Below are positions 60,441 through 64,000 of a stretch of 64,000 nucleotides of DNA, piece after piece; position 1 is the stretch's first letter; the number at the start of each line of letters is the position of its first letter. The notes below the pieces were generated by a model. The model was given only the letters and a program-made list of their open reading frames with translations. It was not told the origin of the DNA and did not search any database. Source of the stretch: Epiperipatus broadwayi (Eukaryota > Onychophora > Udeonychophora > Euonychophora > Peripatidae); the NCBI GenBank assembly GCA_028023455.1, contig JAQFVV010000001.1:24915401-24979400 (forward strand), in the 5' to 3' direction. A program made the position numbers and the translations under genes.

Positions 60441-61868
60441 GACATTTAATACACATATTAGATGATGGAAACAGTTCAATATAAAAATACAACTAGAACA
60501 TCACGAAACCTTCAGGAAAATCCTAAGAACAAACTATCATTTCTAGCCATACTTGTTTGTAAACAGATTAATTACATAACTATTCATTGACATATTTCAT
60601 TAAATTAGAGATAATAATTAATTAAATATGAGTTCAAAGTTTATACTTATTCTTTCGAAAGTTCAGGTTCATTCTTTAGGTATTGACGGAGTTGATTTTT
60701 AAAATTATAGCTATAGTGGAGAAGGTTTAAATCACTATTTTACATTCATTTTGGATATGTAGATATAATTTAAGTCTTGGTTTGGTGGCTGATTCTTCCT
60801 TTGTCACTGGACATTAGCTTTTTTCTTTTTTAAGGTGGGATACATAGTGAACATTTAAAATTAAGTAGTTGACATAGTTTAATTAATATTATTTCTAGTT
60901 TAGCTTTTAGAATTTAAAAATAATCACTTTACTATAAGTCAATATTACTAATCAAAAGTGCTGATTTTAAGCTTCTAATAAGATTATAAACTGATATAAA
61001 TCTAAAAAAATCAGACTATTCCTCTCTCTATATATGAATTTCTGGTGAAACGGACCATTATGTGAAACAAATATATTAGAAAGCCAATTATTTTATTTTA
61101 GCCCATTTATTTTCCACCATGTGGGAGAGGAATGTGATATTTTAGCTTAAAATCAATTTATGATTTTATAAATTTATATTTGCTTACGAACTTGCTAAAA
61201 ATCTACAGAGACAGAAATTGTCTTTTCCCTGGATAACATTTGTTTGATGTCTTAATATACAAATTAAAAAGCATATGAAACACTTGAACGAGAAGCTATA
61301 AAGATTCCAAAAATTATACGCTAAGCGCTTTCAAGGCCATTTGCCTCATATTCATAGCTGTAATGTGAGATGCAGAACGAGGAAATAGGGCAAGGAAAAA
61401 TGCAAAGCGTATGCAAATGAGCTAGATAGTCCAACATTTGGAGATGTCAAAGCAGGTATCCCATCTATTGATAGCGTTATTATTGCCATTAACTAATTGA
61501 AAACAAAAGATATATCTTAGTTTCTGTGTGGTTTCACATTTCAAAATAAATTCAAACCCTTGGCCCATCTTAGGGAGATGCTTTTATCTCAAATATTATA
61601 TATAACTTGGATGAATGACTTGATTTTTTTTATTTGGATATTAGTTTACAGTTTTATAAATTTACATTTGGTTAAGAATGTACTAAAAATCCACTTTTTG
61701 ATTGTTTATTCATATATGCATTATATAAAACATAATATTTTCATTACACTTTTTTTTAATGGTACTATTTGCTACTTCTTTGAAGTTTTTGTAAAGTTAC
61801 TCTTAATTAATAATTATACCCAACTATTTTTGCTAATTGTATATTTTTTTCTTTTGTTGATCAAGCAG
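60441..61868 (+). other. Intronic stretch with a diverged local duplication
   Basis: The block TTTTATAAATTTA(T/C)ATTTG.TTA and on to CTAAAAATC(T/C)AC occurs at about 61162 and again at about 61652, about 490 bases apart. The 164-codon ORF 61560-62054 is mostly intron read-through into the next exon and is not a gene. Confidence 0.4.
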
Positions 61869-61964
61869 AATCAAAAATTTTTAAGAGCTAAAATACATCG
61901 TAATATGAATGAAAAGCCAAAAACAAATTCTCGAGCTAAAAAAATCTTTGTGGATAACCCTATA
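61869..61964 (+). CDS. Candidate exon 7 (32 codons, basic)
   Basis: The acceptor TTTTGTTGATCAAGCAG ends at 61868 and the donor GTAAGT starts at 61965. The 96-nt exon is in phase 0 and reads NQKFLRAKIHRNMNEKPK, then TNSRAKKIFVDNPI. It is basic but not a clear copy of the module, so it may encode the sequence downstream of the repeat array. Phase and donor match the other exons. The acceptor has a weaker pyrimidine tract interrupted by GATCAAG. Confidence 0.5.
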
Positions 61965-62748
61965 GTAAGTAATAGTTTTTTTATTTTTTTTATTTATTTT
62001 GGATTCTTATTAATTATTAAAAACTTAAAGCCAATTAAAAAAAGAAACAAATAAATTCTTTTTTGGGGTTAACTGATAGTAACTTAGATAGTTTTCACAT
62101 TTTCCAAAAGATCATGATGTAATAACTGTGAACATTATTTATTTATTTATTTTTTTCAATTCTAAATTTAATATATATGTTTTAGTTATACTAATACTTG
62201 AAAATGAAATTTTAGTGAATTGGAATTGAGATATTAGATTATTTATTAAGTAAAAAAAAGAAAAAAAGACGATAGTAGTTGTCATGGGATTTAACATCTG
62301 GGATGAAAAGTCTTATTTAAAAAGGTTAAAGTTCTGCATTTGCAGATTTTTTTTTTTTTTAAATATCAATACTCAAATTTGCAGGAAAACATTGCCTGCT
62401 ATTAAATTCTTACTAACAAAAGTTACAGAATAGATTTATTTATATTGTTTTAATATTTTAAACAAAATACAAAAATATTACCATTAACATTCACTTATAA
62501 ATAAGTATGGCTATTCTAAATCCAGAAAAATAGAGATAGAGAGAGAGAGAGAAAAAGATACAAAAACAAAAAATTAAGTTGAAATTTTTGATAACAAATT
62601 TACAAATCATAAGTACATTCATGTATATTTTATATTAGTTTTTACATCTGTTTATTTGATATCTTGCAACAGTGCCTTAATTTTTTTTTAACTTTCTTTT
62701 TGAAAAATTTTGGCTAATTATCGTTTTTTTTTCATATTCTATCCTCAG
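61965..62748 (+). other. Intron
   Basis: Starts with a consensus donor and ends with the pyrimidine-rich CATATTCTATCCTCAG acceptor at 62748. A (GA)n tract lies near 62535. No gene is seen. Confidence 0.4.
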
Positions 62749-62799
62749 CTTTATCTTCCTAATGAAAACAAAAAATATTGCATTTTTTTAAGTGTTTGA
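62749..62799 (+). CDS. Possible short terminal exon
   Basis: This follows the best-looking acceptor in the region (TTTTTTTTTCATATTCTATCCTCAG). In phase 0 it reads LYLPNENKKYCIFLSV and then a stop at 62797-62799. It would end the protein 16 residues after exon 61869-61964. No polyadenylation signal is close, so this stays a guess. The ORF 62778-63038 in the other frame is not favoured. Confidence 0.2.
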   Translation, partial: LYLPNENKKYCIFLSV

Positions 62800-63059
62800 A
62801 TGATATTTATAACTGCCTCATCTATGAAAGTCTTATTCAGATTTTTTTCTTCATACCCAATTCAACAAAGATGCACTCTTACAATACTAGATTCAGCATC
62901 ATTAAATTTAGCAAGAAGATGAACATAATTATTGGTTTTATGATTTTGCCATCATATTTTCAGAAATTAGTAAGCATCTGTAAATTAAATTTTTTTTCAT
63001 ATATTTATATTATATTATTCATATCTTTTTTTATATAGTAAATTTAGCAGAATAACAGT
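62800..63059. other. No gene supported
   Basis: A/T-rich sequence without recognisable content. Confidence 0.4.
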
Positions 63060-63900
63060 CATATATATATCAAATTTATTTGGAGTAGCTATATCATTAG
63101 GATGAAATACCCTGTCTTGAACTTATTAAATGCAACATCAGCTTTTTAAAGTAATTTACACTCAACACCCAGGTTCATCTTTCTACTTAAAAAGCTAATA
63201 AAGTATCTAAGTCAAAAATTATTGAATATTTTTCTTCCATCACTGATTAATAAAGATTCAAGTTTTTTTTAAATATAATTAATTATTAAATCAAAATTTT
63301 TTATAAGTTGAATTCAAGATATTAAGAAATTTTTGTAAACCATCCTTTGCATTGATAAGAATAGTACAATCACCAATCTTCTGTAAATTTAAAAGCCAAG
63401 ATGAAATATTACCTATTTAATTTTTTCACATTTTATGTCTGCTTCATGAAATCATCTATAAACTGTCCCAAAATAATCTGTCATAAAAATGGAAAACAAA
63501 ATTGCATCTAATGAGTGGCAATACATATAGAAAGTTTTGCCTGTTTTAATAAAGCTGCATCTAATGCACATCCTTGCTTAATACCAGTTTTTAATTTAAA
63601 TATCTCAAATTTTTCACCTTCAGTAATAATGCTTCATCTCTTACCATCGTTTAGCAGCTACATATAGGAATAAACCCCTTGTGACAATTAGCATTTTTTT
63701 AAACATTCTCACAAATCTTTTCAACTAACTGAATCAAATGTTATGACCATTTCAATGAAAGCAGTTATTCAGAACACTTTTTTTTAGCAGTTTCCTGGAA
63801 AGAAAAACATATCTATGGTGCTTTTTAATTATTTAAAATGGCATCAAGTCTTGGATAACAAATTATTTCTGACTTGGAAGTCACTTACTGAATAAAATCC
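63060..63900 (-). pseudogene. Decayed LINE reverse transcriptase
   Basis: On the minus strand the blocks FIEMVITFDSVS (about 63730-63770, like the VDMTKAFDTVS block with the first catalytic Asp), EGEKFEIFKLKTGIKQGCAL (about 63560-63620, the G.KQGC.L.P block) and IGDCTILINAKDGLQKFLNI (about 63330-63385, the YADD(C)..LA...DLQ..LN block) appear in the order of a non-LTR reverse transcriptase. The catalytic YADD is degraded, and stops are frequent. It is on the same strand and of a type compatible with the endonuclease relic at 840-1580. The RT of that insertion should lie downstream on the minus strand (below position 840), so these are separate insertions. Confidence 0.65.
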
Positions 63901-64000
63901 TCTAAAGTATTTTTACTATATATTTTTTATCTTTTATTTTTAAAATTGGTACATTAGTAAGATATAGGCAATACAATTTTATGGATCCATTATATCCTTA
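63901..64000. other. Window end, A/T-rich
   Basis: No feature recognised. The LINE relic may continue beyond the window. Confidence 0.3.

Noticed and set aside
61560-62054. 164-codon ORF, the second longest single frame outside the transposons
   Set aside because: It is mostly hydrophobic A/T-driven read-through of an intron into the phase-0 exon at 61869-61964. The splice sites explain the coding part better.
1-64000. CRISPR arrays, bacterial operons, riboswitches or ribosomal RNA genes
   Set aside because: None was seen. Introns, SINEs and retroelements show the DNA is animal nuclear, and no complete tRNA gene folds apart from the tRNA-like heads of the SINEs.

Overview
The window is low-GC, intron-rich animal DNA, probably from an invertebrate. 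The evidence is the A/T-rich background full of (AT)n, (CA)n and poly-A/T tracts, the absence of long intact ORFs, spliceosomal junctions of the type (A/C)AG|exon|GTAAGT, and a repeat load of Penelope, APE-type LINE, Ty3/gypsy, mariner, KIAA1586-like hAT and tRNA-derived SINE sequences. The taxon cannot be fixed from sequence alone; a mollusc, flatworm, cnidarian or arthropod would all fit.

The main host signal is a series of small plus-strand exons at 10407, 26694, 30811, 39878, 48331, 59093 and 61869. Almost all are multiples of three (69, 114, 108, 108, ~108, 108 and 96 nt), in phase 0 at both ends, and separated by introns of roughly 2.6-16 kb. Five of them (exons 2-6) encode variants of one ~36-residue module: an acidic Ser/Thr-rich half, then a Lys/Arg-rich half resembling a nuclear localisation signal. 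The layout is one module per exon. Three of these exons (30811, 48331, 59093) lie in paralogous segments that share up to several kb of intron, so the gene appears to have grown by tandem duplication of exon plus intron. The copy at 48331 has lost the usual splice donor.

Region by region: 0.8-1.6 kb, decayed minus-strand LINE endonuclease; 2.5-3.2 kb, dispersed repeat with a partner at 36.1 kb; 5.3-6.0 kb, GC-richer block with a TATA box on the minus strand; 7.6-10.0 kb, decayed hAT transposase; 10.8-11.4 kb, decayed mariner; 12.6-13.3 kb, ~755 bp foldback element; 14.7-26.2 kb, a Ty3/gypsy element with unusually long (~2.7-2.8 kb) LTRs and a multiply frameshifted gag-pol; 28.0-29.2 kb, GC-richer block with unassigned ORFs; 31.9 kb, short minisatellite; 40-48 kb and 52.6-59 kb, a duplicated exon-intron unit. 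The first copy of that unit carries a probable solo LTR (42.65-44.88 kb) and a Penelope relic (44.9-46.5 kb). The second carries a SINE, a 130 bp hairpin and a ~2 kb anonymous insertion. A tRNA-SINE lies at 60.2 kb and a minus-strand LINE reverse transcriptase relic at 63.1-63.9 kb.

No mobile element here looks autonomous. The window is best read as the long-intron interior of one host gene, or of a tandem exon cluster, into which several generations of transposons have landed. All matches were judged by eye without alignment software. Exon connectivity and the gene's ends are inferred.
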